From NCBI GenBank assembly GCA_902826025.1, contig CADEDH010000008.1, forward strand, positions 53,684 through 88,716: a stretch of DNA of 35,033 nt, read 5' to 3'. A program made the position numbers and the translations under genes. The notes beneath the pieces were generated by a model. It was given only the letters and a program-made list of their open reading frames with translations, was not told the origin of the DNA and made no database searches. The DNA is from an uncultured Actinomycetes bacterium. GTDB taxonomy: Bacteria; Actinomycetota; Acidimicrobiia; Acidimicrobiales; SZUA-35. The stretch's first letter is position 1, and each line of letters begins with the position of its first letter. This document shows positions 7,320 to 14,884 of the stretch, piece by piece.

Positions 7320-8039
7320 GTGTTGAAGAAATGCTTTCACATGCGCAAGTCGATGAAGCTTGCCTCGCTACTTCTCGGCGGACCACTCGTCGCTCTTGCC
7401 GCGCTCACCGCTCCGGCGAGCGCCGATAGAACCCCACCGGCCACCGACTCACCCATCGCCAAGGCCACGACCGCCAGTGGGCCCATCGGTATCGGGCCGA
7501 TCACCGACGTACCGCTCACCCCTATCACCCCGGCTCAAATCAGCCCGTCCGATGCACCGGAGTTCGTCCTCCCCGCCAACATTCAGTGGTCAGGACTGAC
7601 AGCACCCGGGTGTGGCGCCTTCACCGACTCGTACAAGTACTGCGCTCTCCTTTTCAATGAAGAGCACGGCAAGGGACTCAGGTACGGAACGCGAGACTAC
7701 GGAATCAACCTCACCTGGGGCGACCCGGACCACTTCACCTTCAGGCGACAGAACACGAACAACCGAAGCCACCTCATCTACGGTGAGCCGCTGGCCATCC
7801 ACAACAAGACCGGCGGATGGATGAAATACGGCAAACGCGACTACGGAATCAATCTGGTCTTCACCGATCTGCCAGCCTACGAGTGGTACATCGTCGGTGG
7901 CGAGCTGGGAACGGTCGTCGACTCGGAGCCCTTCGCACTGTGGAACAAGTCGAGCGGGCAGTTCCTCGTCTACGGAGGCCGGACCCATGGAATCAACCTG
8001 GTCTGGGCCGTCACAGTCGGCGTCAGCCAAGAGACCTGA
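7320..8039 (+). CDS. Exported protein with three YGxRxxGINL repeats, function unknown
   Basis: A 239-residue protein with a classical Sec signal peptide: basic start KKCFHMRKSMK, hydrophobic core LASLLLGGPLVALAAL and the cleavage-type end APASA (cut expected after about residue 35). A Pro/Thr-rich linker (about 36-90) follows. The rest holds three copies of a unit ending in YGTRDYGINLTW, YGKRDYGINLVF and YGGRTHGINLVW, at about residues 107-135, 155-183 and 201-231. The last two also share EPLAIHNKTGG and EPFALWNKSSG. Three repeats of this size suggest a beta-trefoil or similar three-fold beta fold. That is inference, as is a carbohydrate- or surface-binding role. Two cysteines (98 and 108) could pair. 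Third-position GC looks clearly lower than in neighbours, suggesting transfer or relaxed codon use. A strong hairpin follows. I do not recognise the family. Confidence 0.85.
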   Translation: MLKKCFHMRKSMKLASLLLGGPLVALAALTAPASADRTPPATDSPIAKATTASGPIGIGPITDVPLTPITPAQISPSDAPEFVLPANIQWSGLTAPGCGAFTDSYKYCALLFNEEHGKGLRYGTRDYGINLTWGDPDHFTFRRQNTNNRSHLIYGEPLAIHNKTGGWMKYGKRDYGINLVFTDLPAYEWYIVGGELGTVVDSEPFALWNKSSGQFLVYGGRTHGINLVWAVTVGVSQET

Positions 8040-8069
8040 CCACCGAAGCGAACAGCGGCTCGGCACGTC

Positions 8070-8101
8070 GCCCCGGCCAGGCATCCATCCCTGGCCGGGG
8101 C
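8070..8101 (+). terminator. Strong GC-rich hairpin after the exported-protein gene
   Basis: GCCCCGGCCAGG (8070-8081) and CCTGGCCGGGGC (8090-8101) form a perfect 12-bp stem with an eight-base loop, 31 bases after the stop. There is no T-tract, which is usual for actinobacterial terminators. Confidence 0.7.
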
Positions 8102-8158
8102 TCGCCGCTGCTGGCAGACGAGGGCAAGCGCCGCCGGGCGTCTGCGCCGCACCGGAGC

Positions 8159-8164
8159 TACCGT
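8159..8164 (+). promoter_or_regulatory. Leaderless-type -10 element, TACCGT
   Basis: TACCGT lies exactly six bases before the ATG at 8171. No Shine-Dalgarno site precedes that ATG, so a transcript beginning at the start codon is likely. Confidence 0.5.
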
Positions 8165-8170
8165 TCGTCG

Positions 8171-9028
8171 ATGAGCTTCGTCCCGAATCCCGTAGGCCAC
8201 GTCTGCCTCTCGTTCGACTTCGACGGACCGTCGCTGTGGATCCAGCGCCGTCAGACCACGCCGGCCCCCATCTCCCGGGGCGAGTTCGGGGCCGTGGCCG
8301 TGCCCCGCATCCTCAAGCTGCTGGCCAAGCGGGGCATCCCGGCCACGTTCTACGTGCCCGGCCACACCATCGAGACCTACCCCGACGTGTGCCGGGCCAT
8401 CGCCGAGGCCGGCCACGAGATGGCCCTCCACGGCTACGCCCACGAGCTCAACGCCATGCTGTCCGAAGACGAGGAGCGCCAGATCCTGCTCCGCTCGATG
8501 AAGCTGATCGAGGACCTCACCGGCGCCCCGCCCCGCGGCTACCGGGCCCCCTCGGGCGATGTCACCGAGCAGACGCTCCAGCTCCTCATCGAGCACGGCC
8601 TCACCTACGACTCGTCGCTGATGGGCCACGACTACCAGCCCTACAAGGTCCGCCTGGGCAGCACCTTCCCCGCCGACCAGCCGGCTCAGTGGGGTACCGA
8701 GACCGGGCTGGTGGAGCTGCCGTGGTCGTGGACGCTTGACGACTACGTCTACCTGGAGTTCGTCACCTTCCGCCGGATGTTGATGCCGGGCCTGAAGAGC
8801 CCGGTGGAGATGTTCGAGAACTTCGCCGGCGACGTGGAGTGGATGGTGCGGGAGGTCACCGCCGGCGTGGTCACCCCCGTGTTCCACCCCCAGGTGATCG
8901 GCCGGGGCCACCGGCTGCTGGCCCTGGAGAGCTGGGTGGACCGGGTGGCCCGCCTCGGTGTCACGTTCAGCCGGATGGACCACATCGCCGCCGCCGTGGC
9001 CGAGGGTGTGGCCTTCGGCGTCGAGTAG
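8171..9028 (+). CDS. Polysaccharide deacetylase (NodB/CE4) family hydrolase, PgdA/cyclic-imidase-like
   Basis: A 285-residue protein of the NodB-homology superfamily. Motif 1 is LSFDFDG (Asp16, Asp18), motif 2 is HGYAHE (His87, His91) and motif 3 is YRAPSGD (Arg125). TFYVPGHTIETYP and the C-terminal FHPQVIGRGHR are shared with the cytoplasmic branch containing Helicobacter PgdA-like proteins, allantoinase PuuE and cyclic imidases. These hydrolyse small amides or imides, whereas classic secreted members deacetylate cell-wall sugars. There is no signal peptide, so a cytoplasmic amidohydrolase is more likely than a wall deacetylase. The ATG start is placed by the -10-like element and by the N-terminus of the family. 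A promoter-like site for the next gene begins over its last codon. Confidence 0.9.
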   Translation: MSFVPNPVGHVCLSFDFDGPSLWIQRRQTTPAPISRGEFGAVAVPRILKLLAKRGIPATFYVPGHTIETYPDVCRAIAEAGHEMALHGYAHELNAMLSEDEERQILLRSMKLIEDLTGAPPRGYRAPSGDVTEQTLQLLIEHGLTYDSSLMGHDYQPYKVRLGSTFPADQPAQWGTETGLVELPWSWTLDDYVYLEFVTFRRMLMPGLKSPVEMFENFAGDVEWMVREVTAGVVTPVFHPQVIGRGHRLLALESWVDRVARLGVTFSRMDHIAAAVAEGVAFGVE

Positions 9029-9055
9029 ACCGGCCCCGGCTCCAGGCTCTATTAA
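9026..9055 (+). promoter_or_regulatory. Possible promoter of the SDR-P450 operon
   Basis: TAGACC (9026-9031) and TATTAA (9050-9055) are separated by 18 bases, each matching four of six consensus positions. A small dyad, GCTCG-AC-CGAGC (9064-9075), lies where transcription would start and could be an operator. The leader of about 40 bases carries the AGGAG site used by the next gene. Confidence 0.35.
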
Positions 9056-9104
9056 GGGACTGGGCTCGACCGAGCAGGGCCCGACGAGCAGGAGCGTGAT
9101 CGGG

Positions 9105-9959
9105 ATGGGAACTCTGGAGGGTCGGGTCGGTGTGGTCACCGGTGCCGCCAGCGGTATCGGGGCGGCCACCGCCCGCCGGCTGGTGGCCGAGGGGGCCCGG
9201 GTGCTGCTGGCCGACATCCAGGACGACGTGGGTGGGGCCCTGGCCGAGAGCCTCGGCCCCAACGCCGCCTACCGCCACTGCAACGTGGCCAAGGAGTCCG
9301 ACGTGGCCGCCGCCATCGGCGAGGCGGCCGAGCGGTGGGGCACGCTCGACGTGATCCACAACAACGCCGGGTTCGTCGGCGTCACGGGGCCTCTGGAGGA
9401 GACCACCGACGACGAGTGGAACCAGACGCTGGCCGTGCTCCTGTCCAGCGTGTTCTACGGGATCAAGCACGCCACGCCGATCATGAAGGCAGCTGGCGCC
9501 GGCTCCATCGTCAACACCGCCTCGGTGTGCGGTCTCTACGCCGGGATCGGCTCCCACGTCTACACCGTGGCCAAGCACGGGGTGGTGGGCATCACCCGCT
9601 CCTCGGCGCTCGAGCTGGCCGAGCACAACATCCGGGTCAACGCCGTATGCCCTGGCTACATCGCCACCGGCCTGGCCGCCGGGCGGGCCGTGTCGGAGAT
9701 CGATGAGGAGGAGCTGCAGCGCCGCCTGGCCCGAGCCCGGGGGGCGATGGAGACCTCCCAGCCCCTGGCCCGCATGGGCGAACCCGACGACATCGCCGCC
9801 GCCGTGGCCTGGCTGGCCTCCGACGACTCGGCCTGGGTCACCGGCACCACCCAGATCGTCGACGGCGGCCTCACTGTGGGCAAGCCGTGGCGCAAGCAGG
9901 CGGCCGGGTTCGCCGAGAAGCGCCCGATCCGCATGTACGCCCCCGGCACCTACAGCTGA
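9105..9959 (+). CDS. SDR family oxidoreductase (mycofactocin-style length)
   Basis: A 284-residue classical short-chain dehydrogenase. The nucleotide loop is TGAASGIG (12-19), followed by NNAG (86-89), catalytic Ser140 in NTASV, and YTVAK (Tyr153, Lys157). A C-terminal tail of about 25 residues (GKPWRKQ to YAPGTYS) extends beyond the usual VDGG end. Insertions after VCPGYIATG also make it longer than a 250-residue SDR. Such enzymes oxidise secondary alcohols or reduce ketones. AGGAG lies ten bases before the ATG, while an in-frame GTG at 9096 is too close to it. The P450 start follows ten bases after the stop, so the SDR probably oxidises an alcohol the P450 makes. Which cofactor and substrate it uses cannot be read from sequence. 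Confidence 0.93.
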   Translation: MGTLEGRVGVVTGAASGIGAATARRLVAEGARVLLADIQDDVGGALAESLGPNAAYRHCNVAKESDVAAAIGEAAERWGTLDVIHNNAGFVGVTGPLEETTDDEWNQTLAVLLSSVFYGIKHATPIMKAAGAGSIVNTASVCGLYAGIGSHVYTVAKHGVVGITRSSALELAEHNIRVNAVCPGYIATGLAAGRAVSEIDEEELQRRLARARGAMETSQPLARMGEPDDIAAAVAWLASDDSAWVTGTTQIVDGGLTVGKPWRKQAAGFAEKRPIRMYAPGTYS

Positions 9960-9969
9960 GGAGACGACG

Positions 9970-11184
9970 ATGAGCAGCAGCACCGAGGCCGCGGCCCCCC
10001 TCGACCTCACCAGCCGGGAGGCCAACGACACGCCCGACGAGTTCGCCCGCCGGGCCCTGGCCGGCGGCGCCGTCCAGTGGAGCGACGTGCACCGGGGCTG
10101 GCTCCTGCTCAGCCACGCCTCCGTCACCGAAGCCTTCCGCGATCCCCGCCTGTCGGCCGACCGCATCACGTCGCTGGAGCGTCTGGCCCAGAACCGCCCG
10201 GCCTACTTCGCCAAGACCGTGGAGCTGTTGTCGGGGTGGATGATCTTCCGCGACCCGCCGGTCCACACCCGCCTGCGCAACCCGGTGCGCCGGGCCCTCA
10301 CCCCCCGCCGGGTCGACCAGCTGCGAGACCGGGTGGCGGCCACCATCGACGAGCTGATCGACGACATCGACCCGAGCAGCGACTGGGACTTCCGGGAGAA
10401 GATCGCCGCCCCCCTGCCAGCCCTGATCATCGCCGATCTGCTGGGGGTGCCGGGCTCGGAGCGCTACCGGTTCCAGGAGTGGTCCGACGACCTGGGCCAG
10501 ATCGTGTTCTCGGTGGAGCCCGGCTCGCTCGAGGTGGGCGAGCTGAAAGACGCCACCGATCAGTTCACGTCGTTCTTCGGTGAGCTCCTGGAGCACCGGC
10601 GGCGTCACCCGGGCGACGACCTGATCAGCGCCATGGCGTCGGACCCGTCGGGCGAGCTGAGCCCGATGGAGCTGATCGGGGCGTGCACCCTGCTCCTGTT
10701 CGGGGGCCACGAGACCACCACCAACCTGCTCACCAGCTCGGTGCGGGTGCTGTGCGAGCACCCCGACCAGCGCCGGCGCCTGCTGGAGGACCCGTCGATC
10801 GCCCCCTACGCGGTCGACGAGCTGATGCGGGTGGCGGGGCCGGCCAAGTCGATGGTGCGCCGGGTGGGAGAAGACCACGAACGCGACGGCCACCGGTTCG
10901 AGAAGGGCCAGCGGGTGTACGTGGTGATCCTCACCGCCAACCGGGATCCGGAGGTGTTCGAGGCGCCCGACGTGGTCGATCTGGGACGCACCCCCAACCT
11001 CCAGATGGGGTTCGGCTGGGGCCTGCACCACTGCCTGGGCGCACCCTTGGCCCAGCTCGAGGCGTACATCGCGCTCCGCCGGGTGTTCGAGCGACTCCCC
11101 AACCTCACCCTGCGGGACCCCGAGCGGGGCTGGTCGGGCAACGCCCTGGGGCGGGGCTTCGGCCGCATGCCGGTTACCGCCTGA
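9970..11184 (+). CDS. Cytochrome P450
   Basis: A 404-residue soluble bacterial P450. The I-helix oxygen-binding motif is FGGHETT (244-250, with Glu in place of the common Asp), the K-helix ExxR is Glu284-Arg287, and the haem-binding loop is FGWGLHHCLG with Cys355 as the iron ligand. DPPVHTRLRNPVRRALTPR (95-113) is the conserved C-helix region that binds haem propionate. It needs a ferredoxin and reductase, neither of which is in this window. GAGGAG at 9958-9963 overlaps the previous stop and lies six bases before the ATG, so it is co-transcribed and likely coupled to the SDR. Neighbouring thioester and lactone chemistry suggests hydroxylation of a terpenoid, steroid or fatty-acid-like compound. 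This is inferred from context only. Confidence 0.96.
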   Translation: MSSSTEAAAPLDLTSREANDTPDEFARRALAGGAVQWSDVHRGWLLLSHASVTEAFRDPRLSADRITSLERLAQNRPAYFAKTVELLSGWMIFRDPPVHTRLRNPVRRALTPRRVDQLRDRVAATIDELIDDIDPSSDWDFREKIAAPLPALIIADLLGVPGSERYRFQEWSDDLGQIVFSVEPGSLEVGELKDATDQFTSFFGELLEHRRRHPGDDLISAMASDPSGELSPMELIGACTLLLFGGHETTTNLLTSSVRVLCEHPDQRRRLLEDPSIAPYAVDELMRVAGPAKSMVRRVGEDHERDGHRFEKGQRVYVVILTANRDPEVFEAPDVVDLGRTPNLQMGFGWGLHHCLGAPLAQLEAYIALRRVFERLPNLTLRDPERGWSGNALGRGFGRMPVTA

Positions 11185-11226
11185 GCGCTGAGAGGCGACC
11201 CGGCAGCGGGAACGTCTAACCTGCCC

Positions 11227-11250
11227 CCGGTGGCCACTGGCGGCCACCGG
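11227..11250. promoter_or_regulatory. Perfect 9-bp inverted repeat upstream of the 17beta-HSD4-like SDR
   Basis: CCGGTGGCC (11227-11235) and GGCCACCGG (11242-11250) flank six bases, within the 89-base gap between the P450 and the next SDR. It may be an operator giving the second half of the cluster its own control, or a hairpin that weakens read-through. No T-tract follows. Confidence 0.45.
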
Positions 11251-11273
11251 AGCGAACGGAGAAGAGGACGAGT

Positions 11274-12233
11274 ATGGGTTCGTTGGATGGACGAGTGGCG
11301 ATCATCACCGGGGCGGGCCGTGGCATCGGGCGGGAGCACGCCCTGCTCATGGCATCCGAGGGGGCCAAGATCGTCGTCAACGACCTGGGCGGCGCCATCG
11401 ACGGCTCCGGCGGCGACCAGACCCCGGCCGAAGAGGTGGTGGCCGAGATCAAGGCCATGGGCGGCGACGCCGTGGCCAACTACGCCAACGTCACCGACTG
11501 GGAGGGCGTGCAGGGCATGATCAACCTGGCCGTCGAGACCTTCGGCGACCTGCATATCCTGATCAACAACGCCGGCATCCTGCGCGACCGGGTGATCGTG
11601 AACATGACCGAGGCCGAGTGGGACGCCGTGATCGACGTCCACATGAAGGGCCACTTCGTGCCCACCCGGTGGGCCGCCGCCTACTGGCGTGAACAGTCCA
11701 AAGAAGGCAACAACGCCCCCCGGGCCATCGTGAACACCGCCTCGGGGGCCATGCTCGGCAACCTGGGCCAGTACAACTACTCGGGGGCCAAGGCCGCCAT
11801 CGCCTCGATGACCCTGGTGGCCGCCGGCGAGCTGGCCCGCTACAACGTGAAGGTCAACTGCCTGGCCCCGATCGCCCGGACCCGGCTCACCCTCCAGACC
11901 CCCGGTCTGGAAGACGTGGTGAAGGCCCCCGACGATCCCAGCGAGTTCGACAAGTGGGACCCGGCCAACATCTCCCCGCTGGTGGCCTACCTGTCCACGG
12001 CCGAGTGCCCCTTCACCGGCGGCGTGTTCCACGTGGGCGGCAACGAGGTGGGCCTGTACGGCGGCTGGTCGCTGGCCGACGACGACATCATCGTGACCGA
12101 CGGCCGCTGGACGGTGGCCGACCTCCAGTCGAAGGGCGCCCGGCTGGCCGAGAACCGGCGCCAGCTGGCCTCGGTGACCACCGACATCGCCGACACGTTC
12201 AAGCTGTTCGGCAAGCGCCAGCCCACGGCGTGA
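11274..12233 (+). CDS. SDR, 17beta-HSD4 / multifunctional-enzyme-type hydroxyacyl-CoA dehydrogenase
   Basis: A 319-residue SDR that resembles the dehydrogenase domain of peroxisomal multifunctional enzyme type 2 (HSD17B4). It has TGAGRGIGREHAL (12-24), VVNDLGG followed by the glycine-rich insert GSGGDQ, VVAEIKAMGGDAVAN, NNAGILRD, Ser157 and YSGAK (Tyr169, Lys173). In that family it oxidises (3R)-hydroxyacyl-CoA after a MaoC-type hydratase, and a MaoC-type protein is encoded later in this cluster. The C-terminus has an extra stretch of about 60 residues after the VGG end (WSLADDDIIV to KRQPTA). GAAGAGG precedes the ATG. Its stop overlaps the next gene's GTG start, so the two are translationally coupled. 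Confidence 0.93.
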   Translation: MGSLDGRVAIITGAGRGIGREHALLMASEGAKIVVNDLGGAIDGSGGDQTPAEEVVAEIKAMGGDAVANYANVTDWEGVQGMINLAVETFGDLHILINNAGILRDRVIVNMTEAEWDAVIDVHMKGHFVPTRWAAAYWREQSKEGNNAPRAIVNTASGAMLGNLGQYNYSGAKAAIASMTLVAAGELARYNVKVNCLAPIARTRLTLQTPGLEDVVKAPDDPSEFDKWDPANISPLVAYLSTAECPFTGGVFHVGGNEVGLYGGWSLADDDIIVTDGRWTVADLQSKGARLAENRRQLASVTTDIADTFKLFGKRQPTA

Positions 12234-13111
12234 GCACGCCGGGCCCGGGGGAGCGCACCGACGACGAGCGGGCCCTGTTCCGGCCCCTGGCGATCCGTCG
12301 ATCGCCGGGGGCGACGGGGACGACGCCCGCCCTCGAAGCGACCGTGCTGCCCGGGCCCTACGGTCGCGGCCCGTGGGACCACGGCCTGCTCCACGGCGGC
12401 CCGGTTGGGGGCCTGGCCGGCTGGGCCGCCGAACAGGCGGTGCCGGCGGCCGACGGCCTGATGTGCTGCCGGCTCACGGTCGAGCTGCTGAGCGGCGTTC
12501 CCCTGGCCCCCATCGAGGTGACGGCCACCGTGGCCAAACCGGGGCGCCGGAGCCGGGCCGTCGACGTGATGGCCACCAGCGACGGCCGGGCTGTCATGCG
12601 GGCCACCAGCCAGTGGGTGCTCCCCTCGGCCGGGTGGGACACCCCGGGCGAGGCCGCCCCGACCCGGCCGGCCACACCGTCGGACCCGAGCCAGAACACC
12701 GAGGTCGATTACCCCCGCCCCGGCTTCAACTGCGACGCCGCCGAGTTGCGGTTCGTGTCGGGGTCGACCGAGACCTCGGGACCGGCCGTGGTGTGGGCCC
12801 GGCTCACGTCGCCGTTGATGGCGGGCGAGCCGCTCACGCCCCTGGTCATGGCGGCCACCGTTGCCGATCTGGCGGCAGCCGCCGGGTGGGAACACGAACC
12901 CGACCAACCGTCGTTCATCAATCCCGACATCAGCCTCCACCTGAACCGCTATCCAGTGGGGCCGTGGATCTGTATCGACGCCCGGAATCATCGGGCGGCC
13001 GGGGCCGTGGCCTTCAATGAGGCCACGTTCACCGACGACCGGGGACCGTTCGGCCGGGTGCTGCAGAGCCTGGTGGAGGCCCCGGGCACCATCCAGTCGC
13101 TCGCCCCCTGA
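12230..13111 (+). CDS. Acyl-CoA thioesterase, double-hotdog (TesB-like, 4HBT_3) family
   Basis: A 293-residue protein with two hotdog-like halves. The first contains GPYGRGPWDHGLLHGGPVGGLAGWAAEQ in the usual place of the hotdog helix (about 40-70), followed by CRLTVELLSGVPLAPIEV. The second contains GEPLTPLVMAATVADLAA, SFINPDISLHLNR and a basic-acidic end. This layout fits the TesB-like thioesterases, which release CoA from acyl-CoA. The GTG start sits in GTGA overlapping the previous SDR stop by four bases, clear evidence of one operon. Its presence suggests the pathway ends by freeing an acid or by recycling CoA from dead-end thioesters. It lacks a Shine-Dalgarno site and relies on coupling. 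Confidence 0.85.
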   Translation: MSTPGPGERTDDERALFRPLAIRRSPGATGTTPALEATVLPGPYGRGPWDHGLLHGGPVGGLAGWAAEQAVPAADGLMCCRLTVELLSGVPLAPIEVTATVAKPGRRSRAVDVMATSDGRAVMRATSQWVLPSAGWDTPGEAAPTRPATPSDPSQNTEVDYPRPGFNCDAAELRFVSGSTETSGPAVVWARLTSPLMAGEPLTPLVMAATVADLAAAAGWEHEPDQPSFINPDISLHLNRYPVGPWICIDARNHRAAGAVAFNEATFTDDRGPFGRVLQSLVEAPGTIQSLAP

Positions 13112-13130
13112 GTACGGGAGCGGATCTGCG

Positions 13131-13144
13131 TCGGCCCCGGCCGA
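13131..13144. promoter_or_regulatory. Palindrome TCGGCC-CC-GGCCGA before the monooxygenase gene
   Basis: A perfect six-base dyad with a two-base centre lies 52 bases before the GTG at 13197. CATAAT at 13176-13181 looks like a -10 element but sits too close to the AGGGGGAG ribosome site to fit easily. The dyad may be an operator. Confidence 0.3.
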
Positions 13145-13196
13145 TGACGTACGCTCGGCTCCGACCGAACCCACCCATAATCCAGGGGGAGCCATC

Positions 13197-14852
13197 GTGG
13201 CCCAGCAGCAGGCTGTCGCCGATACCACGGCGTCCGACGCCGCCAACCTCGACTACGACGCCGTCGTCGTCGGCGCCGGCGTGGCTGGCATCTACCAGAT
13301 CAAGCGGCTGGTCGATCTCGGTCTGCGGGCCACCGTGCTCGAAGCCGGCAGCGACCTGGGCGGCACCTGGTACTGGAACCGGTACCCCGGCTGCCGGTTC
13401 GACTCCGAGAGCTACACCTACGGCTACTCGTGGTCCAAGGAGCTGCTCGACGAGTGGCACTGGAAGGAGCGGTTCTCCAGCCAGCCCGAGAACTACCGCT
13501 ACCTGAGCCATGTGGCCGACAAGTTCGACCTGCGCCGCCACATGCAGTTCGACGTGGCCGTCACCGCCGCCCATTACGACGACGACACCCGTTCGTGGGC
13601 CGTCACCACCAGCGACGGCCGCACCCTCACCGCCCGGTACCTGATCACCGCCCTGGGGCTGCTGTCGGCCGCCACCCCACCGAAGTATCCGGGGGCCGAG
13701 ACGTTCAAGGGCCAGGCCTGGCACACCTACTACTGGCCCCACGAGCCGGTGGAGCTGGAGGGCAAGAAGGTCGGGGTGATCGGCACCGGGGCCACCGCCA
13801 TCCAGCTGATCGGCGCCATCGCCGACAAGGTCGACACGCTCACCGTGTTCCAGCGTCGGCCAAACTGGGCCGCGCCCCTCCACAACGGGCTGATCTCCGA
13901 CGAGGAGATGGCCGACATCCGCTCCCGCTACGACGAGATCTTCGCCCGCTGCGCCTCCACCCCCGGCGGCTTCGAGCACGAGCCCGACCGGCGGGGCTTC
14001 CACACCGTCAGCCCCGAGGAACGGCGGGCATTCTGGGAGGAGCTGTACGCCAAGCCCGGCTTCGGGATCTGGCTCGGCAACTTCCGGGAGACGTTCATGG
14101 ACGAGGAGGCCAACGCCGAGCTGTCGGCCTTCATCGCCGACAAGATCCGGGAGCGGGTGAAGGACCCGGCGGTGGCCGAGAAGCTGATCCCCAAAGATCA
14201 CGGCTTCGGGGTGCAGCGGGTGCCGCTGGAGACGAACTACTACGAGGTCTACAACCGCGACAACGTGCGGCTGGTCGACATCAGCGAGACCCCGATCGAC
14301 CGGTTCGACGAGGCCGGCATCAACACCACGGCCGAGCACTTCGACCTCGACATCGTGGTCTACGCCACGGGGTTCGACGCCATGACCGGCGCCTTCGACC
14401 GCATCGACATCCGGGGCGCCGGCGGCCAGAAGCTGACCGACAAGTGGGCCGACGGCCCCGAGACGTTCTTCGGGCTGCTGGTCAACGGGTTCCCCAACCT
14501 GATCATGCTGGCCGGGCCCCAGAGCGGGTCGGCGTCGGCCAACTTCCCCCGGGGTATCGAGACCGGGGTCGACTGGGTCACCGATCTGCTCACGTACTGC
14601 GGCGGCCACGGCATCACCCGGGTGGAGCCCACCCGGGAGGCCGAGGAGGCGTGGGGCGAGCACATGCGCCAGATGTACTCCATGATGCTGATGCGCAACG
14701 CCAAGAGCTGGTTCACCGGGTACAACTCGAACGTCGAGGGCCACGAGCACGGCAAGACCCGGTACTTCGTCTACAACGGCGGTGGCCCCCGCTACTGGCG
14801 CCGCCTCAACGAGACCACCGGCGACAGCTACAACGGGCTCAACCTGGCCTGA
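13197..14852 (+). CDS. Flavin-containing Baeyer-Villiger-type monooxygenase
   Basis: A 551-residue FAD- and NADPH-dependent monooxygenase. The first Rossmann loop is VVGAGVAG (24-31). The type I Baeyer-Villiger fingerprint FxGxxxHxxxWP is present as FKGQAWHTYYWP (170-181). The second, NADPH-binding loop is GVIGTGATA (194-202). DLGGTWYWNRYPGCRFDSES is the family's FAD-side signature, and YATGFDAMTGAFD is the usual ATG-type motif. These enzymes insert an oxygen next to a ketone to give an ester or lactone. In this cluster it would follow an alcohol dehydrogenase that makes the ketone. The start is fixed by AGGGGGAG five bases before the GTG. The next SDR starts 32 bases after its stop. The likely substrate is a cyclic or long-chain ketone (inference). 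Confidence 0.95.
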   Translation: MAQQQAVADTTASDAANLDYDAVVVGAGVAGIYQIKRLVDLGLRATVLEAGSDLGGTWYWNRYPGCRFDSESYTYGYSWSKELLDEWHWKERFSSQPENYRYLSHVADKFDLRRHMQFDVAVTAAHYDDDTRSWAVTTSDGRTLTARYLITALGLLSAATPPKYPGAETFKGQAWHTYYWPHEPVELEGKKVGVIGTGATAIQLIGAIADKVDTLTVFQRRPNWAAPLHNGLISDEEMADIRSRYDEIFARCASTPGGFEHEPDRRGFHTVSPEERRAFWEELYAKPGFGIWLGNFRETFMDEEANAELSAFIADKIRERVKDPAVAEKLIPKDHGFGVQRVPLETNYYEVYNRDNVRLVDISETPIDRFDEAGINTTAEHFDLDIVVYATGFDAMTGAFDRIDIRGAGGQKLTDKWADGPETFFGLLVNGFPNLIMLAGPQSGSASANFPRGIETGVDWVTDLLTYCGGHGITRVEPTREAEEAWGEHMRQMYSMMLMRNAKSWFTGYNSNVEGHEHGKTRYFVYNGGGPRYWRRLNETTGDSYNGLNLA

Positions 14853-14884
14853 GCGCCAGCCCCATCGAGATCGGGAGAACAGAC

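Noticed and set aside
13176..13181. CATAAT as the -10 element of the Baeyer-Villiger-type gene
   Set aside because: It is too close to the ribosome binding site at 13184-13191 to leave a transcript that includes that site.
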